Shown piece after piece: positions 46,358 to 54,368 of a stretch of DNA of 64,000 bases. Where the stretch lies: the NCBI GenBank assembly GCA_934778215.1, contig CAKVOE010000001.1:372001-436000 (forward strand). Reading direction: 5' to 3'. Numbering within the stretch: position 1 is the stretch's first letter; each line of letters begins with the position of its first letter. This stretch comes from an uncultured Clostridia bacterium. Lineage in GTDB: Bacteria > Bacillota > Clostridia > Christensenellales > UBA1242. A program made the position numbers and the translations under genes. Under the pieces are notes generated by a model, which worked only from the letters and a program-made list of their open reading frames with translations, made no database searches and was not told the DNA's origin.

Positions 46358-46387
46358 ATCAGTGGTTTTTGCCACTGATTTTTTTTG
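46358..46387 (+). terminator. Intrinsic terminator after pnp
   Basis: ATCAGTGG (46358-46365) and CCACTGAT (46372-46379) form a perfect 8-bp stem followed by eight T residues. Confidence 0.9.
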
Positions 46388-46545
46388 CTCAAATTAATTA
46401 ATGGGTATAATTATCTTTATAAAAAAGTAATTTCGTAAAATAGATTAATTTGCAACAAATATAAACATATAATTAATTATTAAACCTAAAAGTTAAAATT
46501 AATTAGTAAACCGAGCGTTTAACTTGCTAAAAAAAATCAAAAAAT

Positions 46546-46590
46546 AAAGAGAGTGAATTTAAACCTTACTGGTAAATTTGCTCTCTTTTT
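46546..46590. terminator. Bidirectional terminator
   Basis: AAAGAGAGTGAATTTA (46546-46561) pairs with TAAATTTGCTCTCTTT (46573-46588), 16 pairs with two G-U. It probably ends the minus-strand gene at 46688. Confidence 0.8.
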
Positions 46591-46687
46591 AAAATTAAAT
46601 AAATTTTATTATGTTTGTGTAATATTAAGCATTAGTCAAATTAGGTGTACCAAAAATTTTTAAAATTAATAAAAAGTTTTTAAAAAC

Positions 46688-47323
46688 TTATTTATATCTA
46701 TCCAAAATTGAATTAGTTTGCCCCGTCAGCGTGCTATCGCTTCTAACCCCTACGCCGGTATCAAATTTGTTAAAGCCTGTTTTGTTTTTTGACCCTAAAC
46801 CGCCTTTGTCCCCGCCGGGTGGGGTAAACTTGTATTCTCCAATACCCGAAACTCTGCCATCAGATGTTACCTTTGCCTTTGAACCTATTAGTCGAGTTGC
46901 GTTATCTTCATCGTCTTTTTGGGCTTCAGTAACGTTATCTTCCTCAGGTCGCTTATCAACTTTGGTTTGGTCGCCATCAATTATTTGACTTGCCGATTTT
47001 TTTAGTTTGCTTTGTGTGGATTCTCGAAGTTTTTCAAGATTAGACTTTGGCTTTTGCTCTGCATTTTTATCAGGGTTAAAGTATTTTTCTGCCTCCTCCC
47101 ACGCTTTTCTATCTTTTTTTTGCGTGTAGGCTATAATTATGCAAAGTACTATTAGTGCAGGCACGGCAATTTCCAAAAACAGTAACATTTTAGGTTCTAA
47201 AACTTCAAATTCTAACGCTAATTTTAAAAACAAAATTATATCTGTCATCGAAAAAATAAATATTGCAATGTTTTTCCATATTATTTTACGCTTAATTTTA
47301 TCCGCTTCATTATTAATTTCCAT
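46688..47323 (-). CDS. Two-helix membrane protein with long polar tail, unknown
   Basis: The 211-aa protein has two membrane helices (about 15-37 and 43-64) and a cytoplasmic Lys/Glu/Asp-rich tail of about 145 residues, with a Gly-rich part (GIGEYKFTPPGGDKGGLG) near the end. No known domain is recognised. A good ribosome binding site (GGAGAAA) and clean ORF support a real gene. It is a single-gene unit beside a large non-coding gap. A scaffold or regulator at the membrane is conceivable; nothing more can be said. Confidence 0.7.
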   Translation of the reverse strand: MEINNEADKIKRKIIWKNIAIFIFSMTDIILFLKLALEFEVLEPKMLLFLEIAVPALIVLCIIIAYTQKKDRKAWEEAEKYFNPDKNAEQKPKSNLEKLRESTQSKLKKSASQIIDGDQTKVDKRPEEDNVTEAQKDDEDNATRLIGSKAKVTSDGRVSGIGEYKFTPPGGDKGGLGSKNKTGFNKFDTGVGVRSDSTLTGQTNSILDRYK

Positions 47324-48882
47324 ATAATTTCTCCATTTGTAATCTACTATTAGTATACCAAAAAATCAACATTTTTCCAAATAAAATAATATGACATAAA
47401 TTTATTGAATCACATTATTGGAAGCAGTTTTTATATTGCAAACAAACTTTTACCAAATTTTAATGCATTTAGAATAACTAATTGTTGACTAAATTTTTTA
47501 TTGATTTAGGGTAGGGTAGGGAGATTAAAAAAAGTTACAAATTTTTGTATAATTAACTATAATTCAACCCGCTGGCATCATATTAATTACATAGATTTTT
47601 GTGTAAATTTTTATTGAACAAAAAACATACTTAAATAAAAACCATAAATTTAATGCGTTATTCACTATCTATAAATCTGCACTAAAAAAAAGATAATTAT
47701 TTAAATTCATCTGTGTGATAATTTGTATTACAAAATTTGACTGGTTGTGCCACAAAATGCAAATTAACAATTGAATAGTAAATTACAACGACTACGCCAA
47801 AATTTGTATTGTAAAATTCATTATTTAGCAACAGTTTTATATCACAAAATAAAATTTACCGTAAATAATAAATAAAAAATACCCCAAATGAAATATGGGA
47901 TAAATGATTTATTGTTGTACCCAACTAATGCGTCAAAATATTAAACAAAAAGGGAATACCCACAAAAACGCCCGTATGTATACATTTTTAATTATTCGCC
48001 AAATACAGATTTTACGAATTGTTAGAGGCTTTTTGATGGGTTCTATGCGAAAAATTAGCAAAATATTTAACATTTAGTTTATAAATAATTTTAGTTAACT
48101 TTTATAGGTGGTTCGTTCTATTGTTGTTTTGTGTGAATTGAATTTTAATTTTAAACGTTTCAATATTGTAATATTTTTCATAAAACCATTATTAATTAAC
48201 CGTAAACTTTTTATAATCTCATATAGTAGTCTTACAATTTGTCACTAACAAAAATTAACTTAATTTGCTTGGTAAGGTTCTAGTCTTTTTAGAACGAATT
48301 TTTTTATAAATGTGATACCGTTTTTTCGTGGTGGCTAGTTTTACTGTACAACACACTTATTTTTAATGTGTGACAATTTGTAACAGAATTTGTGTTAATT
48401 TAAGCTGAAAAAATATTGTTTAATTCTGTTAAAATCTATCAAGTGTGTCTAAATAATTTATAAAACTACATCAACTAAACACAGAAAACAATTTTTTTGC
48501 ATTGCTTTTTGATGATATTTCTGTTAGAAATTGTGATTAATTTATCAAAATTTTTGCAAATTTTAAGGTAGTTTGTAACAGAACGATTGGTTTTTGTTGA
48601 TGGTTTTTTAGGTGTATTTTGGCTTATAATCTGTTAAAATTAACCATTTATAATGACACAAATAATCTATATTATAGCACACTGTTTAAAAATTGCTATT
48701 TTGGCATATTTAACTTTTAATGATTTTTGCGAGTTTTGTTTATAATAATTTTAAATCCCAATTGCTCGCAGGTTTTTAAAATAACACAATATGCCAAATT
48801 TTAATTAATATTTTAGGTACTTCCCCGAAGATTATCAAAAAATGGTTATTATTAAGATTTTGCGAAAAGTTTAAAAATTGTT
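47324..48882. other. Largest gene-free gap, AT-rich, with dispersed repeats
   Basis: About 1.56 kb contains no plausible gene on either strand. It includes seven copies of an 18-bp degenerate motif (separate entry), a three-tract G run GGGTAGGGTAGGG (47509-47521), a weak hairpin GTTCTA/TAGAAC (48277-48295) with a T run, and a TGCGAG/CTCGCA pair (48728-48770) before GGTTTTT. No tRNA, tmRNA, RNase P or signal recognition particle RNA signature is seen. It ends at the promoter of the tyrosine recombinase. Confidence 0.6.
47716..48646. repeat. Dispersed 18-bp motif TGACAATTTGTAACAGAA, seven copies, both orientations
   Basis: The reference copy is 48371-48388 (+). Matches to it by hand: 48519-48536 (-) 16/18; 48566-48583 (+), 48424-48441 (-), 48227-48244 (-) and 47716-47733 (+) 14/18 each; 48629-48646 (-) 12/18. 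The 10-bp part TAACAGAATT (48381-48390) has a perfect inverted copy at 48422-48431. All lie in the non-coding gap, five of them within 280 bp, and the cluster ends about 270 bp before the recombinase start. Confidence 0.6.
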
Positions 48883-48910
48883 TTGATTTATTTTCGTGAT
48901 GTGGTATCAT
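48883..48910 (+). promoter_or_regulatory. Promoter of the tyrosine recombinase, leaderless geometry
   Basis: TTGATT (48883-48888), 16 bp, TATCAT (48905-48910) preceded by TGTGG. ATG 48917 starts 6 bp after the -10, at the expected transcription start, and no ribosome binding site is present. Confidence 0.55.
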
Positions 48911-48916
48911 TTAGTT

Positions 48917-49981
48917 ATGAAAACATATTTTGAACAACGAACAGCAAATACGCTGTTAAAATTAAGACAAGTTATGTCAGAATTACCCGATTTTGCATAC
49001 AAATATTTTGTTGGAATTGAGCAATCCACTTCCCCACTAACACGGCTAAACTATGCATACGACATAAGAATTTTTTTGGGCTATTTAACAACCAACACAA
49101 ATGTTTTTGGCAATAAAAAACTAAAAGAATTAAATGTTGAAGATTTAAACAATATTTCTGCTGACGACATTGAGTTGTTTTTGAGTTTTTTGACACACTA
49201 TGAGATAGATAACAAAGAATTTAACAATAGCGACCTTGGGAAAGCCCGTAAATTGTCTTCTATAAAGTCATTTTTTGGATATTTTTATAACAAGGGCTAT
49301 ATTAAAGAAAATGTAACTCAAAAGGTAAAAACGCCAAAAATTCACGACAAGCCAATAATTCGTCTTGAAACTGACGAAATATCAAAATTAATTACAATAG
49401 CAGAAAGCGGAAAGTGTTTATCTGACCACGAACAAGCCTATCACGACAAAACAAAAGAGCGTGATGTTGCAATAATTACATTGATGCTCGGCACGGGAAT
49501 TCGTGTTTCGGAATGCGTTGGGCTTAATATGGACGACATAGACTTTGAAACAAACGGCATACGAATAACCCGAAAAGGTGGCAATCAAGAAATTGTTTAT
49601 TTTGGTGAAGAAGTTAGGGTTGCCTTGCTTCAATATTTAAGAGTCCGTAATGAAAATAAAGATGCCCGCTATGAAAATGCTCTGTTTTTGTCGTTGCAAA
49701 ATAAACGAATAACCGTTCGTAGCGTACAAAAACTGGTTAAAAAATACGCATCTATTACCACCCCGCTAAAAAAAATAACTCCACATAAACTGCGAAGCAC
49801 ATTTGGTACCGAACTATATAGAGAAACCAAAGATATTTATGTTGTCGCTGATGTATTGGGACATAAAGATGTAAACACAACCAAAAAGCATTATGCTGCA
49901 ATGAGTGAAGACATTCGCCGTGATGTTGCAAACGTTGTAAAGCTAAGAGATAATGCAACTGATAATAAAGACGAAAATTAA
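48917..49981 (+). CDS. Tyrosine recombinase (Xer/integrase family)
   Basis: The 354-aa protein has an N-terminal SAM-like core-binding domain (about 20-135) and a catalytic domain with the full set: Arg in GTGIRVSE, Lys in RKGG, His-x-x-Arg in HKLRSTF, His in LGHKDVNTT and the nucleophile Tyr in KKHYAAM. I choose ATG 48917 because the promoter -10 ends 6 bp before it; GTG 48896 and ATG 48899 would lie inside the promoter. It may be the chromosome-dimer resolvase (XerC/D, XerS or XerH role) or a domesticated integrase. No phage or transposon genes surround it, and a repeat-bearing non-coding gap lies directly upstream, which favours a housekeeping or site-linked role. Confidence 0.88.
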   Translation: MKTYFEQRTANTLLKLRQVMSELPDFAYKYFVGIEQSTSPLTRLNYAYDIRIFLGYLTTNTNVFGNKKLKELNVEDLNNISADDIELFLSFLTHYEIDNKEFNNSDLGKARKLSSIKSFFGYFYNKGYIKENVTQKVKTPKIHDKPIIRLETDEISKLITIAESGKCLSDHEQAYHDKTKERDVAIITLMLGTGIRVSECVGLNMDDIDFETNGIRITRKGGNQEIVYFGEEVRVALLQYLRVRNENKDARYENALFLSLQNKRITVRSVQKLVKKYASITTPLKKITPHKLRSTFGTELYRETKDIYVVADVLGHKDVNTTKKHYAAMSEDIRRDVANVVKLRDNATDNKDEN

Positions 49982-50030
49982 TTTTATAAAAATTAATATA
50001 ACTGTTGCCAATTTTTAATATTAACAAAAA

Positions 50031-50067
50031 TAGGAGCGTTGCAATAATGAGCATCGTTCCTAATTTT
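50031..50067. terminator. Terminator-like hairpin after the recombinase
   Basis: TAGGAGCG (50031-50038) pairs with CGTTCCTA (50055-50062) with one G-U; the T tract is imperfect. It lies between the convergent recombinase and the acidic Cys-rich gene. Confidence 0.6.
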
Positions 50068-50101
50068 CTAATTTAATTAAAAGTTTTTTACAGTAATACT
50101 A

Positions 50102-50731
50102 CTAATCGTCATCTAGCCCATACATTTTATACAATTCTTCTAGCGTTACTTTTGAATTATCTATGCCGTCAATTTTAATTTGGGCAAAACCTTCTTCGTC
50201 TGTATTGAAACTGTCTAAACACATTCCGCAATTATCACAGGTTTTGTTTGGGTCTAAAACGCAAGAAAAATCCGTTTCGTCATCAAACTCATAATCTTTG
50301 TATTTTGACAATTTGTTCTTCAAATTTTCTGCCCGTGCGTTGTTGTACTCCTCTTCGTTGGCAAATGCACTTTTGTCATCACAAAATTTCGTTGCAGAAG
50401 TGTGCGTGCATTGATGATTATGACAATCGCAATGGTCAGCGCAATTTTTATGCAAAGCGTTACCACTATCATTTTTGGCACTTTCACAATTTTCATCTGT
50501 GCAAATATGTGCATTGTTGTCTGTATTTAGTTTTGGATTAAAATAATTTGAATAGAAATTTGTTTGTGTATTGTTTTTCTTTTGATTGTATAATGCATCT
50601 TCTTGACTGCAACTTGCATCGTCTGTTTCGGATATTAAATCATTATCAGCAATATCAGCAATTTCGTCATTAAAAATAATGTTGTAATCTAATTCGTCAT
50701 CGTTTTTATCGTTATCGTCAAAATTTTTCAT
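50102..50731 (-). CDS. Acidic Cys/His-rich protein of unknown function
   Basis: The 209-aa protein is very rich in Asp, Asn and Glu. Its middle has a dense Cys/His cluster (HKNCADHCDCHNHQCTHT, about 94-111) and its C-terminal third a C-x2-C-x2-C motif (CDNCGMC, about 164-170) followed by a short ordered segment ending VTLEELYKMYGLDDD. The pattern suggests metal binding. No signal peptide or membrane helix is present. It is divergent from lexA across a 144-bp gap, so it could share regulation with the SOS repressor. Family not recognised. Start ATG follows AGGGA. Stop TAG. Confidence 0.75.
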   Translation of the reverse strand: MKNFDDNDKNDDELDYNIIFNDEIADIADNDLISETDDASCSQEDALYNQKKNNTQTNFYSNYFNPKLNTDNNAHICTDENCESAKNDSGNALHKNCADHCDCHNHQCTHTSATKFCDDKSAFANEEEYNNARAENLKNKLSKYKDYEFDDETDFSCVLDPNKTCDNCGMCLDSFNTDEEGFAQIKIDGIDNSKVTLEELYKMYGLDDD

Positions 50732-50807
50732 ATCAATAATTCCCTACCTTTTTGCAAAATTAATTGTACCACATTTTGAGTTGATTTTCAACAAAAAAGA
50801 CGAAATC

Positions 50808-50847
50808 AAACATTTGTTTTGCATTTTTTACACATCTGTGATATAAT
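50808..50847 (+). promoter_or_regulatory. lexA promoter with candidate SOS box
   Basis: TTGCAT (50819-50824), 17 bp, TATAAT (50842-50847) preceded by TGTGA. The palindrome AAAC-ATTT-GTTT (50808-50819) abuts the -35 and resembles the Bacillota SOS box GAAC-N4-GTTC, consistent with LexA autoregulation. Confidence 0.55.
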
Positions 50848-50875
50848 TAATTCACTGACTTACAGGAGAAAACTT

Positions 50876-51490
50876 ATGGCAAAGGCAACTATTGAAAAGT
50901 TAAATAGTGTAATGGATTTTATTACAGAATATATAAGCGAACACAACTACCCCCCTACTGTTCGTGAAATTTGTGTTTCTGCAAAAGTTTCTTCTTCTGC
51001 AACTGCTCAATATTACCTAGACAAACTCGAAGAAATGGGCAAAATTAGACGTAGCACCGCAAGAAATCGTAGTATAGAACTGGTAGATAAGGAGCCATTA
51101 AACAGGGTTTCTGTTAGTACTGTTCCTTTGGTTGGTACTGTTGCTTGCGGTAATCCAATTTTGGCGACCGAAAACATTCAAGATTGTTTAGCCTTTTCAA
51201 AAAACATATTATCCGGTGAGCAAGACGAACTATTTGCCTTAAAAGTTAAGGGCGACAGCATGATAAATATAGGCATATTAAATGGCGATATCGTAATTGT
51301 AAAAAAACAGTCAAGTGCAAAAAACGGCGATATTGTAGTTGCGTTAATTGACGATAGTGCAACCGTTAAAAGATTTTTTAAAGAACCTACCTGCATTAAA
51401 CTTCAACCTGAAAATGACTTTATGGAGCCAATTAGGGTGCAATCTTGCGAAATTTTAGGCATTGTAAAAGGTTTATTTAGAAATATCTAG
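50876..51490 (+). CDS. lexA: SOS repressor LexA
   Basis: LexA represses SOS genes until RecA filaments trigger its self-cleavage. The start is ATG 50876 (204 aa) behind AGGAGAA. The N-terminal winged helix contains YPPTVREICVSAKVSS (about 25-40). The C-terminal S24 peptidase has the Ser in GDSM (Ser128) and the Lys in TVKRF (Lys165). The cleavage site reads V-A-C-G, so the scissile bond is predicted between Cys91 and Gly92, as in UmuD, rather than Ala-Gly. Stop TAG; a short terminator follows. Confidence 0.95.
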   Translation: MAKATIEKLNSVMDFITEYISEHNYPPTVREICVSAKVSSSATAQYYLDKLEEMGKIRRSTARNRSIELVDKEPLNRVSVSTVPLVGTVACGNPILATENIQDCLAFSKNILSGEQDELFALKVKGDSMINIGILNGDIVIVKKQSSAKNGDIVVALIDDSATVKRFFKEPTCIKLQPENDFMEPIRVQSCEILGIVKGLFRNI

Positions 51491-51491
51491 C

Positions 51492-51510
51492 CCGTAATAA
51501 TTGCGGTTTA
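51492..51510 (+). terminator. Small terminator after lexA
   Basis: CCGTAA-TAA-TTGCGG (51492-51506), one G-U pair, then TTTAT. The T tract is short. Confidence 0.5.
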
Positions 51511-51523
51511 TAATTGCATATAC

Positions 51524-51552
51524 TTGACAAAAAGACCCATCTGGAGTATAAT
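51524..51552 (+). promoter_or_regulatory. Consensus promoter of the CNNM/CorC-type gene
   Basis: TTGACA (51524-51529), 17 bp, TATAAT (51547-51552): full consensus at both hexamers. The leader is about 55 nt. Confidence 0.85.
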
Positions 51553-51615
51553 TAAAAAACAATATTCATTTGAGCAAACAGCCCAAATCACAATGGATAT
51601 AGTTTAGGAGAAAAA

Positions 51616-53052
51616 ATGGTTGTCCCGAGTTGTAAAATCTTAACGAAGATTTTAACTGGTACATCGTTTGCCAATACCGATGTTTTATTAATAATTGGCA
51701 TAATCTTTTTAATTTGTTGTTCCGCATTCTTTTCTGCGAGCGAAACGGCATACAGTTCTAGTAACACACTAAGACTTAAAACATTAGCAGAAGAAAAGCA
51801 AAAAGGTGCAAGAAAAGCAATATACATCACCGAAAATTTTGAGAAAACGCTTTCGCTATTGTTGACCTTTAATAACCTAGTTAACATTGCGTGTACCTCT
51901 ATTGCAAGTTATATGTTTGTAAAATTTATTGCAAACCCTACCCTATCTAATATTTTAAACACCGTAATTTTAACTATTGTAATTTTGATATTTGGCGAAA
52001 TTATGCCAAAATCATTAGCAAAAACCGACCCTGAAAAAACGGCTTTAAAGTTTTCTGGCGTAGTATACTTTTTATTAAAATACGCAGTTGTGCTATATTA
52101 TCCATTTTATTGCTTGCAAAAACGAGCAACACGAAACAAAGCGAAATCTTCTGCCCCTACCGTTACCGAAAATGAACTAGAAAGTATTATTGATACCATG
52201 GAAGAAGAAGGCGTAATAGACCACGACAACAAAGAAATTTTGCAAGGTGCAATTAATTTGTCTGAACTTTCGGCGTACGATGTTATGACGCACAGAAAAG
52301 ATGTTGTTTTTGTTGAATTGAGCGAATCTTTGGAAACGGCTGAGAAATTGTTTTTGGATACTCAATATTCAAGATTGCCCGTTTATAGCGAAACAATTGA
52401 TAACATTGTAGGTGTAATTAACCAAAAAGATGTATTTAGTATAATTCTTTCAAACAAGCCAAAAACTACAATTAAAAATTTGATGAAGCCTTGCCACTTT
52501 GTTTCTGAAGTAATGAAACTTGATGACCTTATTAGAGAACTTCAATCTGAAAAAAAGCATATGGCAATTGTAGTAGATGAACAAGGCGGTACAAGCGGTC
52601 TTGTAACACTTGAAGACTGTATAGAAAGTATGTTTGGCGAAATTTATGACGAACATGACGAAGTAGAAAATGAAGAAAAGATAGTTAAACAAGAAGATGG
52701 GACTTATATTTTAGATGCCGACACCGAACTTTCGGAATTGTTTGAAAAACTAGAAATTGAACATATACCTGAGTCTAACTATTCTACTGTTGGCGGATTG
52801 ATTTTTGAAAAAGCTGAAGAGTTGTGTGATGTAGGCGATGTTATAAAAATTGATACAATTGATGAGCAGATAGATGACCACGGAAATTATATTTCTAAAC
52901 CAATTACATTAATATTTACTATATTAGAAATTGAAAGTAATAAAGTTGTTAAAGCAAAACTTGAAATTGTAGAACATAGCATTAATGATGATGACTCTAC
53001 AGATAGCGATACCGACACCGAAAACGCTGACGCTAGCACCGACAACCAGTAA
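51616..53052 (+). CDS. CNNM/CorC-type (hemolysin C-like) membrane protein
   Basis: The 478-aa protein has a DUF21 membrane domain (about 20-190, three to four helices, with FFSASETAYSSSN at about 39-51), two CBS domains (about 215-340, including VMTHRKDVVFV, SRLPVYSETIDNIVGVINQKD and AIVVDEQGGTSGLVTLEDC read as separate blocks) and a C-terminal CorC/HlyC domain. A Ser/Thr/Asp-rich tail ends it. Proteins of this family are Mg2+ exporters or related ion transporters regulated by nucleotides at the CBS pair; haemolysin activity is not implied. It has a perfect sigma-A promoter and stands alone. Confidence 0.92.
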   Translation: MVVPSCKILTKILTGTSFANTDVLLIIGIIFLICCSAFFSASETAYSSSNTLRLKTLAEEKQKGARKAIYITENFEKTLSLLLTFNNLVNIACTSIASYMFVKFIANPTLSNILNTVILTIVILIFGEIMPKSLAKTDPEKTALKFSGVVYFLLKYAVVLYYPFYCLQKRATRNKAKSSAPTVTENELESIIDTMEEEGVIDHDNKEILQGAINLSELSAYDVMTHRKDVVFVELSESLETAEKLFLDTQYSRLPVYSETIDNIVGVINQKDVFSIILSNKPKTTIKNLMKPCHFVSEVMKLDDLIRELQSEKKHMAIVVDEQGGTSGLVTLEDCIESMFGEIYDEHDEVENEEKIVKQEDGTYILDADTELSELFEKLEIEHIPESNYSTVGGLIFEKAEELCDVGDVIKIDTIDEQIDDHGNYISKPITLIFTILEIESNKVVKAKLEIVEHSINDDDSTDSDTDTENADASTDNQ

Positions 53053-53090
53053 AACGAAAAAGGTATTAATCTTATTTTAATAGACAAATA

Positions 53091-53127
53091 AAAAGGAACA
53101 AAACTGTAATTGTTTTGTTCCTTTTTT
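53091..53127. terminator. Bidirectional terminator
   Basis: AAAAGGAACAAAAC (53091-53104) pairs perfectly with GTTTTGTTCCTTTT (53112-53125). It separates the CNNM gene from the convergent alpha-oxoamine synthase. Confidence 0.9.
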
Positions 53128-53148
53128 GGTTACGAATAAATTATTTAA

Positions 53149-54339
53149 TTATCTATTTAATAAACCTAATTCAGCAAAAACATCTTTAATAATATCTGCT
53201 GCTTCGTCCATTAGTTCTTCGGTATGGGTTGCTGTGTAACTTGTTCTAATTAGACACTCGCCCGGTGGTGTTGCTGGTGGTAATACAGGATTTACATAAA
53301 CGCCTCTATCAAACAGCATTTTGCACGCTTTTAGGGTAACTTCTGGTGCATAAGTGTAAATAGGAATTATTGGAGTATTTGCTTCTTCCCTAATTTTTAT
53401 ACCACGACTTTTTAGCGCCTTTCTCATATATTCAGTAATTTCTAAAAGGTGGATTCTTCTTTCTGGTTCAGTTTTAATAATTTCTAGTGATTTTCTTACC
53501 GCAGCAATACTTGCAGGTTGAATTGATGCACTAAAAATAAATGGTCTAGAATTATGTCTAATATAGTCTATAATTTTTTTGTCGCCGGCACAATATCCAC
53601 CAAGACTTGCTAAACTTTTAGAAAATGTGCCTGCTATAATGTCTACTTCATCTTCTAAATTAAAATATTCGGCGGTGCCTCTACCGTGTTCTCCCAAAAT
53701 TCCAAGGGCGTGAGCATCATCAATCATTATGCGTGCACCATATTTATGCTTAAATTCTACCAACTTTGGAAGATTGCAAATATCTCCACCCATACTAAAT
53801 ACGCCATCGGTTACAATAAGTATTCCCTTTTCTTTTGGTATGTTTTTTAGCTTTTCTTCTAGGTCGTTCATATCTGCATGTTTAAACCTTACCATATCAG
53901 CATAACTTAGCCTTATAGCATCATAAATACTTGCGTGATTTTCTTTATCGCAAACCACAACATCTCCCCTGCCACAAAGTGCAGAAATTACGCCAAGGTT
54001 GGTTTGAAAACCGGTACTCATGGTTACACAATCTTCTTTGTTTAAAAATTCGGCAAGTTCTTTTTCCATCTCTATGTGTCCAACAGTTGTACCATTTAAA
54101 AATCGGCTACCACTACAACCTGTGCCAAATTTTTCGGTGGCATCAACTGCCGATTGTATAACACGAGGGTCACTCGTTAGCCCTAAGTAGTTGTTTGAGC
54201 CTATCATTATTTCTCTTTTGCCTTCCATCTCAACAACAATATCTTGCTTGCTTTCTAGCGAATGAAAATATGGATATATTCCCAATTCTTTATACTTGTC
54301 AGCCAAGTCAAAATCATAACACTTTTTAAATAAGTCCAT
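53149..54339 (-). CDS. Alpha-oxoamine synthase (KBL/BioF/serine palmitoyltransferase-like)
   Basis: The start is ATG at 54339 (396 aa), directly after AAGGAGAATTTT; upstream ATGs lack a ribosome binding site. This PLP enzyme joins an acyl-CoA and an amino acid with loss of CO2. The fold-I lysine is in GTFSKSLAS, and blocks GSNNYLGL, GTGCSGSRFLNGT, DDAHALGILGEHGRG and RPFIFSASI are intact. The N-terminal Y-K-E-L-G-I-Y-P-Y-F and C-terminal VNPVLPPATPPGECLIR resemble bacterial serine palmitoyltransferases more than BioF. No biotin or threonine-degradation gene is adjacent. Alternatives are 2-amino-3-ketobutyrate CoA ligase and BioF. Confidence 0.8.
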   Translation of the reverse strand: MDLFKKCYDFDLADKYKELGIYPYFHSLESKQDIVVEMEGKREIMIGSNNYLGLTSDPRVIQSAVDATEKFGTGCSGSRFLNGTTVGHIEMEKELAEFLNKEDCVTMSTGFQTNLGVISALCGRGDVVVCDKENHASIYDAIRLSYADMVRFKHADMNDLEEKLKNIPKEKGILIVTDGVFSMGGDICNLPKLVEFKHKYGARIMIDDAHALGILGEHGRGTAEYFNLEDEVDIIAGTFSKSLASLGGYCAGDKKIIDYIRHNSRPFIFSASIQPASIAAVRKSLEIIKTEPERRIHLLEITEYMRKALKSRGIKIREEANTPIIPIYTYAPEVTLKACKMLFDRGVYVNPVLPPATPPGECLIRTSYTATHTEELMDEAADIIKDVFAELGLLNR

Positions 54340-54368
54340 TAAAATTCTCCTTAATCTAATATACATAT

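Larger units (their letters stand above)
46344..46687. other. Gap with two terminators between pnp and a convergent gene
   Basis: The 344-bp gap holds the pnp terminator (46358-46387) and a larger bidirectional hairpin (46546-46590). The rest is AT-rich without coding potential. Confidence 0.6.

Noticed and set aside
48656..48683. A dif-like 28-bp site with a palindromic ATAAT/ATTAT centre upstream of the recombinase
   Set aside because: Alignment to the Bacillus dif as I remember it needs an insertion and matches poorly in the arms; too weak to annotate.
50248..50541. 97-codon plus-strand frame opposite the Cys-rich gene
   Set aside because: The Cys/His-rich frame on the minus strand has the ribosome binding site and sensible composition; this is its shadow.
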